This document shows positions 46,001 to 57,017 of a DNA stretch of 64,000 nt, piece by piece. Location: assembly GCA_011947345.1 (NCBI GenBank), contig JAAVTG010000057.1, positions 310,001-374,000 of the forward strand, written 5' to 3'. The stretch comes from Phytophthora quininea (lineage: Eukaryota; Oomycota; Peronosporomycetes; Peronosporales; Peronosporaceae). The notes under the pieces were generated by a model. It was given only the letters and a program-made list of their open reading frames with translations. It made no database searches and had not been told where the DNA came from. Each line of letters begins with the position of its first letter. The stretch's first letter is position 1. Position numbers and translations under genes: made by a program.

Positions 46001-48444
46001 ATGATCGCCCTGAAAATCCTCGTGGCTTCGGACTGTGTGACGACTGCAGATGTGACGCTATTCCTGAAAGCTGGAGCTTCACGAAAACTATCTGCTGATC
46101 AGCCTAAACCCTTTGGGTGGATGCCGACAGGAGCGTGGTTGAACTCTGTTCAGCTGGCGAGCGAGAAGCCTCACTTTAGGAACTTGCTGGGAGACCTTGA
46201 ACGCAGTGAGAGTTTGTGGCGCAAGTGGTTCGAGGATAATGAACCTGAACGGCAAGCAGTTCCGGACTATGAAGGGCTACTGTTTGACCCACGAGCGATT
46301 ACAGCAAACCTTCATTTCCACCGATTGTTGCTGGTACGCTCACTGCGTGAAGACCGAACGATCCCGGCTGTGCTCGACTTCATTCGGTCTATTGAGTACA
46401 TCGAAGGGATTGCAAATTCAAGTCTGCCGAGACTTCCAGCACTGGGAGCACGGTACGCCGAGCCCATTACAGACACCATTGAAAGCGTTTATTTGGAAAT
46501 GCGTGCCGATATTCCAGTGTTGTATTTGCTTTCGCCTGGCGCAGATCCCACCGAGGCGATCGAGCAGCTTGCCAGGCGAAAGCGACAGAGTGTTACGACG
46601 ATTTCCATGGGCGAGGGGCAAGAAATTGTAGCATCTCGCTGCGTGTCTTCAGCGATGCTCAATGGGTCGTGGGTGTTGCTGCAGAATTGTCATCTTGGCC
46701 TCAACTATCTCGATTCGTTGTGTGAAACTCTCACGGCTGCTAATGGGGGCGGTGCCGGTAGCAGCAACGCCGCCGCGGCACCAACACGCGCCCCAGAGTT
46801 TCGGTTGTTTTTGACGTCAGAGCCTCATCCAGATTTCCCCATTGCATTGCTGCATCGAAGTACGAAAGTGACGAACGAACCGCCTGCGGGTCTTCGCGCT
46901 GGTTTACTGCGCAGCTTCACGGTACTGGTAGATCAGGACAAGCTTGATCGACTGGAAAGTCCGACATGGAGGAGTTTGCTGTTTACAGTTTGCTTCCTCC
47001 ACGCTGTAGTTGTCGAGCGCCGGAAGTTTGGACCGTTAGGGTTCAGCGTGCCGTACGAGTTCAATGCCGGCGATATGACTGCAGCCCTGAGCTTCTTGGA
47101 GCGCCACTTGTTCACATCGACGACCCCGTCGTGGCCTACCGTTCAATATATGGTGGCTGAGGTGCATTACGGCGGTCGAATTACGGATGAGCTGGACCGG
47201 AGACTCTTTCGCGCGTACTGTGACGCATGGTTTAATCCGACCCTGTTAGGAAGTTCGTTCTCGTTTAATCCAGAGGTGAAGCTTTCAACGGGGACAGGCC
47301 CCGGCCCAGCTCCGGCTCAGCAATTCAACTATTGCTTGCCAGAGTCGACAACGGCTGAGATTGAAGAGTACCAACGCTTCATCGCAGCGTTCCCGAGTGG
47401 CGACTCCCCGAAGTGTTTGGGCTGCATCCTAATGCTGACTTAACTTATCGAGTAAAAGCAGTCTCGGCCTTGTTAGGCACTATCGTTGACACTCAACCAG
47501 CTGACGCCGATGGCGGAACTACTGCAACAGCTAGCAAGCCGGTAGAGACTCGAGAAGACATTGTGACGCACAAAATACGAGAACTCCTGGGCACGATCCC
47601 GACAGGTGCAGAAGACGCTTTCAGTGAAGAATCTCTGGCTCAAGCGCTGCGTTCAAAGGTACTCGGTGGTGGGTTGGAGCTTTCGCTTAATCTCTTCCTA
47701 TGTCAAGAGTCCCGCGCACTTCGACATGTTATTAAACACGTTCGATTAAATCTCATCAAGACGCAGCGAGGACTTGCAGGTGAAGTATTGCTTACGCCGT
47801 CGTTACGTGAGACGAGTCAAGCCATTTTCGACGGTAAGGTGCCTCCATCGTGGGTCGCAAACGAACAGGCCTGGTTGTCTGCGACTCTGGGGCTGTGGAT
47901 GACAGGCCTGCTCGATCGGATCACTCATCTGCGCACGTGGCTGGAGCGAGGTCGGCCGTCGAGTTTCTGGCTGGCAGGATTTTCCAACCCGCAAGGCTTT
48001 TTAACGGCGATGGCTCAAGAAGCGGCGCGCTCTCATGCGAGCGAACGGTGGGCGTTGGACGACGTGGTTTACTACAGCGAAGTGACCGACTACGAACGAC
48101 TGGAGCAGATCAAACAAGCCCCTCGTGAAGGTGTGCTAGTGCACGGATTATTACTTGACGGTGCGGCCTGGAACCGACCCGATGGGACGCTAGTGGAGCA
48201 GGAACCGAAGCGGTTGTTTTCGTCTTTGCCGGCCGTCTACGTCTCGGCCGCTACCAAAGCCCACAAAAAGACCCGAGCTGCTCAGGATCACGGACCCTAC
48301 GGCGCCTACGAAGCTCCTGTCTACCGATACGCGAGACGCACCGACAAACACTATATTTTCTCGGTTCCTTTGGCTTCAAGAGACCATCGACCGCTGCATT
48401 GGACTTTGCGGGGCGTCGCGCTACTCTGCTCAACGGATCAGTAA
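34055..48444 (+). CDS. axonemal dynein heavy chain, outer-arm DNAH5/DNAH8-like
   Basis: Motor subunit of the flagellar outer arm. The span is about 4790 codons in at least 13 frame segments, with no credible introns. Order: tail DHC_N1 (34500-37450), linker DHC_N2 (37570-39700), AAA1 with Walker [11 protein letters not shown] at 39880 and Walker [12 protein letters not shown]2 (GPAGAGKSE at 40755), AAA3 (GEPGTGKST at 41850, FMDDLSMP), AAA4 (GVGGSGKQS at 43075), stalk coiled coil CC1 (43770-44130), a microtubule-binding region around 44130-44420, CC2 (44490-44760), AAA5, AAA6 (46400-47450) and the C-terminal cap ending [20 protein letters not shown]1 wording such as LRDMNLSKL and [15 protein letters not shown] points to the DNAH5/8 class. 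Frame changes lie near 35345, 35400, 36725, 36840, 37447, 39873, 40610, 41100, 41600, 41905, 42520, 42900, 43260, 44475 and 47420; most fit one missing base. Start at 34055 is the first ATG of the open frame. Confidence 0.85.
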
Positions 48445-48719
48445 CTTGTCGTCATCGATAGTTTGTGCTACTTCGCATGGCGGCAGCGAAGGCAGGTTCC
48501 CATTAGATTTAATCCAAGGCGAAGCTAAACCCGGAACGATTCTGATGAACGATAATCCGTTAGTAGCATCCTCGCATGAACTGATCTTCCGGATAGTGCT
48601 GGGAATGCCACGATCTCGTGTATGAGCGGTGCGACTGGCTGAAGAAATCCTCAGTCACCACATTCCTCAAACTGCAGTCTTCAGCTCAAGACTAAAACAA
48701 CCACGACCCAAGCAACACC

Positions 48720-51205
48720 ATGGTGTACTCACGCAGCGTTTCGACTCGCTCCTTGGTCAAGACCCTCGCACTCTGCGCCGTCGCGTTGAGCCTGGCCCCT
48801 TCGGTTGAGGCCAAACATGCCAGCAAGCCGCCGAAGGTTGTCAAGGAGCCCTGCGGCATCTCCGATGGTGACAAGATGTTCGGCATTCAAGTCATCGACG
48901 ACGACAAGTGCGCCGGGGGCGGGTTGGGGTGCTACAACGACCACTGCCGCTACTGCAAGGTCGTTGACACCGCCAAGTCGTCGGGGTTTGACACCTGTAT
49001 CTCCCATGGCGTAGCATTTACCAACGTGCCACCGACCGTAGTCTCCAAGGGAGAGTGCCAGGTGTCCAGTGGAGACGCCGCGGCGGGGATTTCAGCGGTG
49101 CCGGATGCGGCTTGTGCCTATGGCGGTCTCGGATGTTTCAGCGGTCACTGTCGGTTCTGCAAGGTGAAGGAGACCCCGCAGTCATCTAATTTCTTTGATT
49201 GCTCGGCGCTGGGAAGCTCTCCCGCCGTAGCAACTCCGTCGGTCACCGTGGCAACAACAGCTCCGGTCACCGAGGCACCTACGGTCACCTCCACTTCTCG
49301 GCCCAATACCGCAGCGCCAACTGCTACGCCGACTTCACCTACCGAGGCTCCAGCTTCTAATCTACCCGCGACGGCTTCGCCACCCACCGAGGTTCCTGCT
49401 ACCATGGCCCCAGCTACCACCGTTGCGGTCACTGAGGCGCCAGCTACTACCGGTTCGCCGGTCGTAGTCATCGATGTCACTGCTCCACCAGTTGTGGTTG
49501 TTGATGTAGTTACGGATGCTCCTGCCACACGTGGCATCAATGGATCGACTCCTCAGTCTACGTGCACCATTGTCCCGTCGGGGGTGATCTCGCCGCCGGT
49601 GTTACTATCATCACAGATACAACGTGTGCCTCTGGTGGTCTTGGCTGCCTGAGCAATGTGTGCCGATTTTGTAAGCTGAGAACCACACCGCAGTCGAATG
49701 CTTACATGGACTGCGCGTTGATCCACGACGATACCGAGCCAACGACGGTAGCACCAGTGGTGGAGCCGACCTCGACGACGGCAGCTCCAGATGTGACAAC
49801 TGAGGTACCAATTTTCACCACGGCCAGTCCTGCAGCGACCGATGAGCCAATTACCACCACGACTACGCCCGTTCTTGATACCGCTGCACCAGTCTCCACG
49901 AGTGCAGCCCCGGATGTGACGCCCGAGACGCCAATTTCCGCCACGGCCAGTCCTGCAGCGACCGATGAGCCAATTACCACCACGACTACGCCCGTTCTTG
50001 ATACCGCTGCACCAGTCTCCACGAGTGCAGCCCCGGATGTGACGCCCGAGACGCCAATTTCCGCCACGGCCAGTCCTGCAGCGACCGATGAGCCAATTAC
50101 CACCACGACTACGCCCGTTCTTGATACCGCTGCACCAGTCTCCACGAGTGCAGCCCCGGATGTGACGCCCGAGACGCCAATTTCCGCCACGGCCAGTCCT
50201 GCAGCGACCGATGAGCCAATTACCACCACGACTACGCCCGTTCTTGATACCGCTGCACCAGTCTCCACGAGTGCAGCCCCGGATGTGACGCCCGAGACGC
50301 CAATTTCCGCCACGGCCAGTCCTGCAGCGACCGATGAGCCAATTACCACCACGACTACGCCCGTTCTTGATACCGCTGCACCAGTCTCCACGAGTGCAGC
50401 CCCGGATGTGACGCCCGAGACGCCAATTTCCGCCACGGCCAGTCCTGCAGCGACCGATGAGCCAATTACCACCACGACTACGCCCGTTCTTGATACCGCT
50501 GCACCAGTCTCCACGAGTGCAGCCCCGGATGTGACGCCCGAGACGCCAATTTCCGCCACGGCCAGTCCTGCAGCGACCGATGAGCCAATTACCACCACGA
50601 CTACGCCCGTTCTTGATACCGCTGCACCAGTCTCCACGAGTGCAGCCCCGGATGTGACGCCCGAGACGCCAACCTCCACCACGGCTACCCCTAGTGCGGA
50701 GACGAAGGAACCGGTGACAACTACCGAGCCCTCTACGCCTTCATCGGAGGTGGATACGACCAATTCGGCTTCATCATGGACGGATTCGCTGTACGCGTCG
50801 GGATCAAGCGAAGATTCGTCTGAAGGGGATAGTGGTTCCGAGACCCCGGCCCCGACTCCAGAAGTCACCACGATCGCTCCCGCCGCCGCGTCCAACTGCA
50901 CGTTAACCGCTTCGGAAGGCGACCTTGCTGTTGGTGTTAGCATCGTGGAGGACGATACATGCAAGGTCGGTGGCCTCGGCTGCATCAACGACTCTTGCCG
51001 CTTCTGTCAAGTGACGGCTACGACCAAGTCGGCGGCGTTCCTCAAGTGCTCGACCTTCACCAGCTACTCATCTCACTCGGCTACCACGACGGCCGCTGTT
51101 GTTCCCACTACCGACGCTCCGGTTGCTGACTCGGATGACGTTTTGGAAGGCTCGGACGACTCGGTCGCCTCAGACTCGTCGGACGCAGCTTCGGACGAAT
51201 TTTAA
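48720..51205 (+). CDS. cysteine-rich-repeat mucin-like secreted protein B
   Basis: Signal peptide (LALCAVALSLAPSVEA), two C-x18/20-C-x6-C-x4-C-x2-C-x13-C repeats, a Thr/Pro/Ala spacer, a third repeat, then a long mucin-like domain built of a 41-residue unit repeated seven times (123 bp each, 49791-50652). After an acidic Ser/Asp segment come a fourth cysteine repeat (CTLTASEGDLAVG) and a Ser/Asp tail. Unlike A and C it has no membrane segment, so it is probably secreted or wall-bound. The frame changes at the G5 run 49579-49583; one extra G restores PSGGDLAAGVTIITDT, so a homopolymer error is likely. The start context (caccatggtgtactc) is close to that of gene C. Confidence 0.75.
49791..50652 (+). 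repeat. 123-bp coding minisatellite, seven units
   Basis: Units begin at gatgtgac in 49791, 49914, 50037, 50160, 50283, 50406 and 50529, with a partial unit at 50652. The first unit is diverged (acaactgaggtacc); the following ones look identical by eye. Each encodes 41 residues rich in Thr, Ala, Pro and Ser. Confidence 0.95.
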
Positions 51206-51770
51206 ACAGAGAAATCTCTGATCCACAGTCTCCGACGAGACTCCACAGAGCGCGCTCAAAACTACACGTTGGCAGCGGAATTGACAACACAGCAATTTAT
51301 TATCCTAATCAACAATTCTCGGACAACGAGCACATCATTTGCACAGCTTTACAAAATCTTCAGATCGATTTTGCTGATGAAAGACGAGCACTTTGGAGAA
51401 GAAGTGTTCATTGATCAGCGGTAGTTGCAGAGGTTATAAAGCCCGCAAACAGCTTTTAGTTGGTTTTGGGCAAACTCTGAAGGAATCGAAAACGGCAGAA
51501 GGCCGGTGTTGCACGTTTTGAAGCGGTTTCTTGCAGCACTAACAGTTGGAACTCGAAACGGAAGCAGCGTTCTCGAGCCACGCATGGCCTGCTTCCGTTG
51601 CAACATCCGAGCCTTTGGCTGCGGTAACAACCACCGTTGTCCGAGGCGGTGCCGTTGGCATCGAGCTCGAGCTCGAGCTCGAGCCCAGAGCGAGGCAAGG
51701 TGGCAGCTCATTCTCCAATTCGCCTTCTCGGGAGCAAGAACAACCACCTTCCAGGACAATTGAAGTCGTC
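51206..51770. other. intergenic between mucin-like genes B and C
   Basis: Contains a short palindromic run of GAGCTC units at about 51661-51685. The frame of gene C stays open upstream to 51546, but that part looks unlike a secretory N-terminus. No separate gene seen. Confidence 0.5.
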
Positions 51771-53992
51771 ATGGTGTACTCGATCAGCACGCGCAGCCTC
51801 ATTAACACAGCAGCGCTGTGCGCTCTTGGCTTGAGCGCTCTTCCATCGGCTCGCGGTGACGGCTCGGCGAGTTCGACCATTGACATCTGCGGCATTTCGG
51901 ATGGCGACAAGGCTGCCGGCATCCGCGTCATCGACGACACTTCGTGCGCGGGCGGTGGTCTCGGCTGCTACAACGACCACTGCCGCTATTGCAAGATCCT
52001 CGAGACCCCACAGTCGTCGGCCTTCGAGAACTGCACCACCTACGGAGCGAACTTCCCCACCATGTCGCCGCTGGTTGCCTCCACCGGAGTCTGTGCAGTG
52101 TCGAGCGGCGATGCTGCCGTGGGCATCTCGGCCGTGGTTGACGACACCTGCCTGTACGGCGGTCTCGGTTGCTTTAGTGACCACTGCCGATTCTGCAAGG
52201 AGCGCTCGACGTCGCAGTCGGAGGCATTTGTAGAGTGCTCGGACTACTCCAGCGGCTCCGCGTCGACTGCGGACGCGGTGACCGACGCTCCCTCAGCCAA
52301 CACCACTAGCACTTCTACTGCTGCTCCGAGCTCGAACACGTGTACGCTTACGCCTGCTGATGGAGACGTCGAAGTGGGCATTAGCATCGGCACGGACACG
52401 TCGTGCGGAGCCGGCGGCCTTGGCTGCATCAACGAGCTCTGCCGGTTCTGCCGCGTGAGGACCACGGCCAAATCAGCCCCTTATGCGGACTGCGCGTTGC
52501 TCGGAACAGCCTCCACAGCAACCAACACCACCACGACCGTGGACACCCCGTCTGGAACGGCCCAGGCTCCTGCGTCTACAACAGCAGCCCCATCTTCGAC
52601 TACGGCAGCTCCAGCTTCGATCACTGCCACGGAAACCCCTGCTGGAACTCCAGCTGCAACCTCCGCCGCAACGAATGGCACGGCCCCGGAAGCACCCGCG
52701 GTCACTATCGCTGCCTCGACCACGTGCACGATCACGCCTTCGGTCGGCGACTCTGCTGTTGGCGTGGGTATCGCTACCGACGCCACGTGCAAGGACGGAG
52801 GCGTCGGATGCATCGACACCATTTGCCGCTTCTGCAAGGTGACTACGTCGACGCAGTCCGCTGCGTTCTTGGACTGCGCACTGTTCAGCACCGGAGGACA
52901 CAATGTCACCGATTACTCGAACGCTTCGGACGACGACGATACGTCGGACGCCTCAGACGCCTCGGACACGTCTGACGCCTCGGACGCTACTGACAAGTCT
53001 GATGATTCCGATGCTGATGATACCTCGGACGCCTCGGACGCTACGCCTCCTCCTGATGCCGGGGCCTCGTCTCAGGTGCTACGCCTTCTCCTGATGTCAC
53101 TACCGCAGCACCAGCTCCCGACGCTACCACTGAAGCCCCCACCTCGAATGCTACACTTGCTCCAGATGCCACTACCGAAGCCCCCGCCAGTGGTGCAACA
53201 TGCACCCAGGTCGTCTCGAGTGGCGACGCAGCCGTCGGCATCAACATCGTCACGGACACGTCCTGCAGCGCCGGTGGCGTTGGCTGCATCGACAACGTGT
53301 GCCGCTTCTGCAAGGTGTCCGAGACAACCCAATCCTCAGCGTTTGTGGACTGCATCTCGATCGCCGCAGCTACTGCTGCTCCGGACGCTACCACCGGGGC
53401 ACCTGCACCCGACGCTACGACTGAAACGCCTGTACCTGAGGTAACAACACCTGCCGCCACCGATGCTGCTGCCACCCCTGTCCCGGATGCCACTACCGAG
53501 GCACCGACGACCGCCGCTTCGGGGGCATGCACTCAGGTCGTCTCGAGTGGCGACGCAGCCGTCGGCATCAACATCGTCACGGACACGTCCTGCAGCGCCG
53601 GTGGCGTTGGCTGCATCGACAACGTGTGCCGCTTCTGCAAGGTGTCCGAGACAACCCAATCCTCAGCGTTTGTGGACTGCACCTCGATCGCCGGCGCCAC
53701 CACGACCGCTGAGGCTCTGACGGACAATGATAAGTCGGTGAGTACACCCTTAGCCACCAGCATCTCGGTCGGCGCCAACTCCGCTGAGCTTGTAGCGGCC
53801 ACGGTTGCATGCATCGGCATTATCGTTGCGGTGGTGGCCATCGCAGTGACTGCCAGGCGCTCGTCCAGCGCCGACAATGCAGCCCCAGCTGCGCACCTCG
53901 ACAACGAAGAGGACCCGGAACGCGGCGAGCACAAGTCTCCCACCACCTCCTCTGCAGCGGAGGACGAGCCCATCGTCACCGCTGAAGCGTAA
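51771..53992 (+). CDS. cysteine-rich-repeat mucin-like membrane protein C
   Basis: Signal peptide (AALCALGLSALPSARG), then six C-x18/20-C-x6-C-x4-C-x2-C-x13-C repeats, Thr/Ser/Pro spacers, an Asp/Ser run and the same C-terminal membrane anchor and short tail as protein A. The first repeat (ICGISDGDKAAGIRVIDD) is shared with B but missing in A. The frame changes near 53060: this copy has a G4 run where A has G5, so one base restores the frame that ends at 53992. A length of about 740 residues is expected. It sits in tandem with B, and from 52089 on it is the mirror copy of A. The ATG at 51771 is chosen for the signal peptide. Confidence 0.75.
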
Positions 53993-54142
53993 GTGCAACG
54001 TCCTCGCCGTAGCAAGATATCTCGCGCGCTTCTTCATGGTAAAAACTTTTAATCCATCCTTTCCGTTCGGTTAAAATTGCCTTCCGTTGTGGTCACAGTC
54101 AAGTGCGATCCGCTGATCCTGTCTATTTGCTCGGCCTGATCT

Positions 54143-55088
54143 TTAGCGACGAGTTTTCTGTGGCAAGTCCGGCAGCTCCACTTCCGTATCGTCTCGGTTC
54201 AGGTACTGCAGCATCGAGTCTTCGTAGATTTTGACATTCTTAAAGCCCATCACCTGCTCCAACAAGAACGCCGTGTGCGCGGCACGGATGCCTCTCTGGC
54301 AATACGTGATCACGGGCTTCTCCTTGTCCATCCCGAATCCAGTCGTGAACACGTCGTCCAGCTCGTCCTTAGTCTTGAACTTGCCGTTGTGCGCAAAGTC
54401 CACTCCTTCCATCCAGTTGAAGTTCACAGCTCCGGGGACGTGTCCAGCGCGCTGGTTGCCATTGGCATCTTCCCCCAGAACTCTCCAGGGAGCGAGCGTC
54501 TACAAACTGCGTGTCTGGGTCTTGGGTGCCCTGCTGCACCTCCTCAAAACCCACCAAGGCCTCGGTCTCCTTCACTTGCTGCCAGACCTTCAGGCTCTTT
54601 TGTTCGCTCTCTTCCCATGCCCCTGTAGCCACCTCGTTACCCTCTGCAATCCACTGCTTCAGTCCTCCATCCAGCACCTTGAGACGGTCCGCGGGAAAGC
54701 CGAAATGGCGGAAGACCCACCACAGTCGTGTGGATTTGAGACTCAGTTCGTCGTCGTACAAGACGACGGTCACGTCCTCGGGGACGTTCAAAGACTGCAC
54801 CACCGTCTGGAACTGCTGGATGGACATGACACCAGTGGCGTCGGGCGTTGGGTCCTTGAGCATGGAAGCAGCCAGAGACATCGGAACTGCATTAGGCACG
54901 TGGCCACGTTGGAAGGACACGGGGTGGTTGCAGTCCAACAGCAAGATCTTGGGCTCACCGCTGTCTTGCGCCTGGCGGATGAAACTGGAGTCCACCAGGG
55001 CAGACACAGAGCGGGAGGACGCGAGACTGGAGCGGAAAAGTACCGCAGAGCGCAGCAATGGCGAGCGGAGACGCAGCGATGACAGCAT
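54143..55088 (-). CDS. rhodanese / 3-mercaptopyruvate sulfurtransferase-like, arm copy 2
   Basis: Mirror copy of 29494-30438. Here the presequence (MLSSLRLRSPLLRSAVLF) runs without interruption into VSALVDSSFIRQ, so the N-terminal break of copy 1 is absent. The frame break at the C5 run 54472-54476 (G5 on the coding strand) is present exactly as in copy 1. The active-site loop CQRGIRAA is intact. Three substitutions against copy 1 were noticed (AQDSG, TGVMS, GTQDP). A start at 55118 is also in frame but lacks presequence character. Confidence 0.75.
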
Positions 55089-55204
55089 GGCCAATCCAAT
55101 TGAGAGAGTGATGTGCAAAAAGTTTTACTGTACCTTCCATTTGGTACGTACCATCTTTGGACTTCATTTTATAGTTACCAACATTTGTCGTCAGAGAAAA
55201 TATA

Positions 55205-56394
55205 CCGACAACGACACAAAAGCCGGACTCCAAATCTGAGGCCACTTTGCACAACCTGACGCATGCCATGCCGCGCAAGCAGCGCAGCAACTCCGCGAAG
55301 GAGAAGCCGTCAGCGCTCGCCCGCATTGAGGAGATCAGGCTGCCGGGGACCGTCGCTGACCTTGGCCATCCACATGGCACGGTGCATAGGTGGTGGTAGT
55401 CCCGGGAGCGGCTGCGCAGCTTCGCGAGGAATAAGCTGTCCAAGACCACCAAAGGGCAGGGGCGCAAGGAAAGCTTTCCTGTCGTTACTGTCCTCGTGAC
55501 GTTCATGAAGGACACAAGGCGCGATGAGGAGGTAAGATGTTACATATATTATAACATTACTTATGTTTACTCTAACATACTATGTATTAGTGGCTCGCGA
55601 CCTCCATAATGATAGATTTTATACAAGACAACTATAGCCGATGGCTCGGAAACTACGCAGAGAACAAGAAGTCGCCCGAGAGCTGTCGTAGGGCCCTCGA
55701 GATATTGTTGCAGCGCACGGCAGATAGGTGATGTTACTATTTCAGCGCTATCACCTGATATTATTACTAATTCATACATGTGCTGACGAAATGTACTTCA
55801 TTTAGATACGGGCCAACACAAAAGCCCAAGAAATAAAGTTGCCTAGCGCAGATTTGAGTCCAAGGAGCTGCAGACACTCCCAGAAGGTCATTTTACACTG
55901 TACAAGAAGCAGGTTGGATGGATCCCATTGGTTGGAATTTTTATGTTAAGAAATTACTAAAATTCGAACTTGGCGGCCCAGCGCTGCTCCTTGTCGACAG
56001 CTTTGACAGTCACGTGTCGGAGCAAGGAGTTCGCGCGTTGTGGCTGAAGACGCCTGCGCTACTGTGGCCCCGCTACCCCTCCCTCCCTCCAAAAAAAAGC
56101 ACCTCGGTTTGTCTACTGTTAGATTGGGGGTGATAATACCACTTAAATCGCGAATCCGCAGTTCTTACGCCCCTAAATTGGGGCTTTCCGCACCGCAAAA
56201 GCGTCTAAAAGCTATTAAGGCGACGACAGAGGCATGGGAAGCCTTTCCGGCAGACCAAGCAATTCGCAGCTTTGAGACAGTTAGGTTCCTAGGATTAATA
56301 AAATGCCTTGTTGTTGTCAAGCCCTAGTTTTTGTATCACTGTTATTGTATGGACTACCTAAACGGATATGCTTGGCTTTTTGTGTCGTTGTCGG
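55205..56394 (+). mobile_element. pogo-like DNA transposon, right-arm copy
   Basis: 1190 bp between TA dinucleotides (55203-55204 and 56395-56396) with terminal inverted repeats ccgacaacgacacaaaagcc and the reverse complement of ggctttttgtgtcgttgtcgg. The N-terminal piece at 55263-55530 has an in-frame TAG (HRWW, stop, SRERL). The DDE piece at 55918 onward reads LLLVDSFDSHVSEQG, with Ser where the left copy has Asn. Non-autonomous, like its twin. Confidence 0.75.
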
Positions 56395-56609
56395 TAAGGG
56401 GGGATCCACACACTATTAAAACAAAACGCTCACTACAAGAGACTTGACAGATAAATAATGCAGCGACTTTTCATGGCGTATCAAATAATAATCTACCATT
56501 ATTTTTATCCTTTCTGGGCATAGCTTATATGTTCTAAAAGTTTCCTTTATTGTTAACCTAATGCTAACTGCGAGCACTCGCCATTCTTCTTTTTGTCCAT
56601 GAACAGCGA

Positions 56610-57017
56610 GTGCCCTCTCGCCGACCTCACCTACGGAGAGCTACTCCGCGAAAACAACGGGGGTATGGGGTGCTCGCGCAGAAGCTGAGGATTCGCGCAA
56701 TCAAATCGACGAGGTTGAACGGTCGAGCCGGTTTCAGTTGGCGAGCCTCACACGGCTCGAGCGTCAGAACGAGGCGTTCGAGTCGGATGTGCAGTTTTTG
56801 GGCGATGTATATACTTTCAAGAGCTGCCGCCAGGACACCGAACGCTGCGCAACACGCCAGTATCACTCCGATGCCTCTTGTGTCCCCAGAAAAGATTATT
56901 TCCATTCAGAAATGCTACATTTCATTTATGGGAATGTATCGCATTCACAGTAGCTACATTGTATTCAAGTGTGTCAAACCTCTAACTGCACTGACAGTAC
57001 AGCTTGCGTACAGATAA
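56610..57017 (+). CDS. short hypothetical coiled-coil ORF region, arm copy 2
   Basis: Mirror of 27682-27987. The peptide MNSECPLADLTYGELLREN starts at 56599 in one frame; a coiled-coil-like stretch (EDSRNQIDEVER, EAFESDVQFLGDVYTF) follows in another. The Arg-rich third frame is the longest but looks like a shadow. Beyond 56886 the two arms no longer match. Probably a transposon remnant. Confidence 0.3.
   Translation: MPSRRPHLRRATPRKQRGYGVLAQKLRIRAIKSTRLNGRAGFSWRASHGSSVRTRRSSRMCSFWAMYILSRAAARTPNAAQHASITPMPLVSPEKIISIQKCYISFMGMYRIHSSYIVFKCVKPLTALTVQLAYR

Larger units (their letters stand above)
52089..56886 (-). repeat. right arm of the large inverted repeat
   Basis: About 4798 bp, reverse complement of 27711-32493. 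The inner edge lies inside mucin-like gene C just before gtctgtgcagtg; the outer edge is at the tgtccc of 56881-56886. Confidence 0.9.

Noticed and set aside
34055..48444. Dynein frame changes read as introns
   Set aside because: At most changes the protein sequence continues without missing or extra residues and there is no GT...AG pair of intron length, so one-base changes fit better.
49702..50988. 428-codon open frame antisense to mucin-like gene B
   Set aside because: It exists only because a 123-bp unit without stops in this frame is repeated seven times; no start context or domain.
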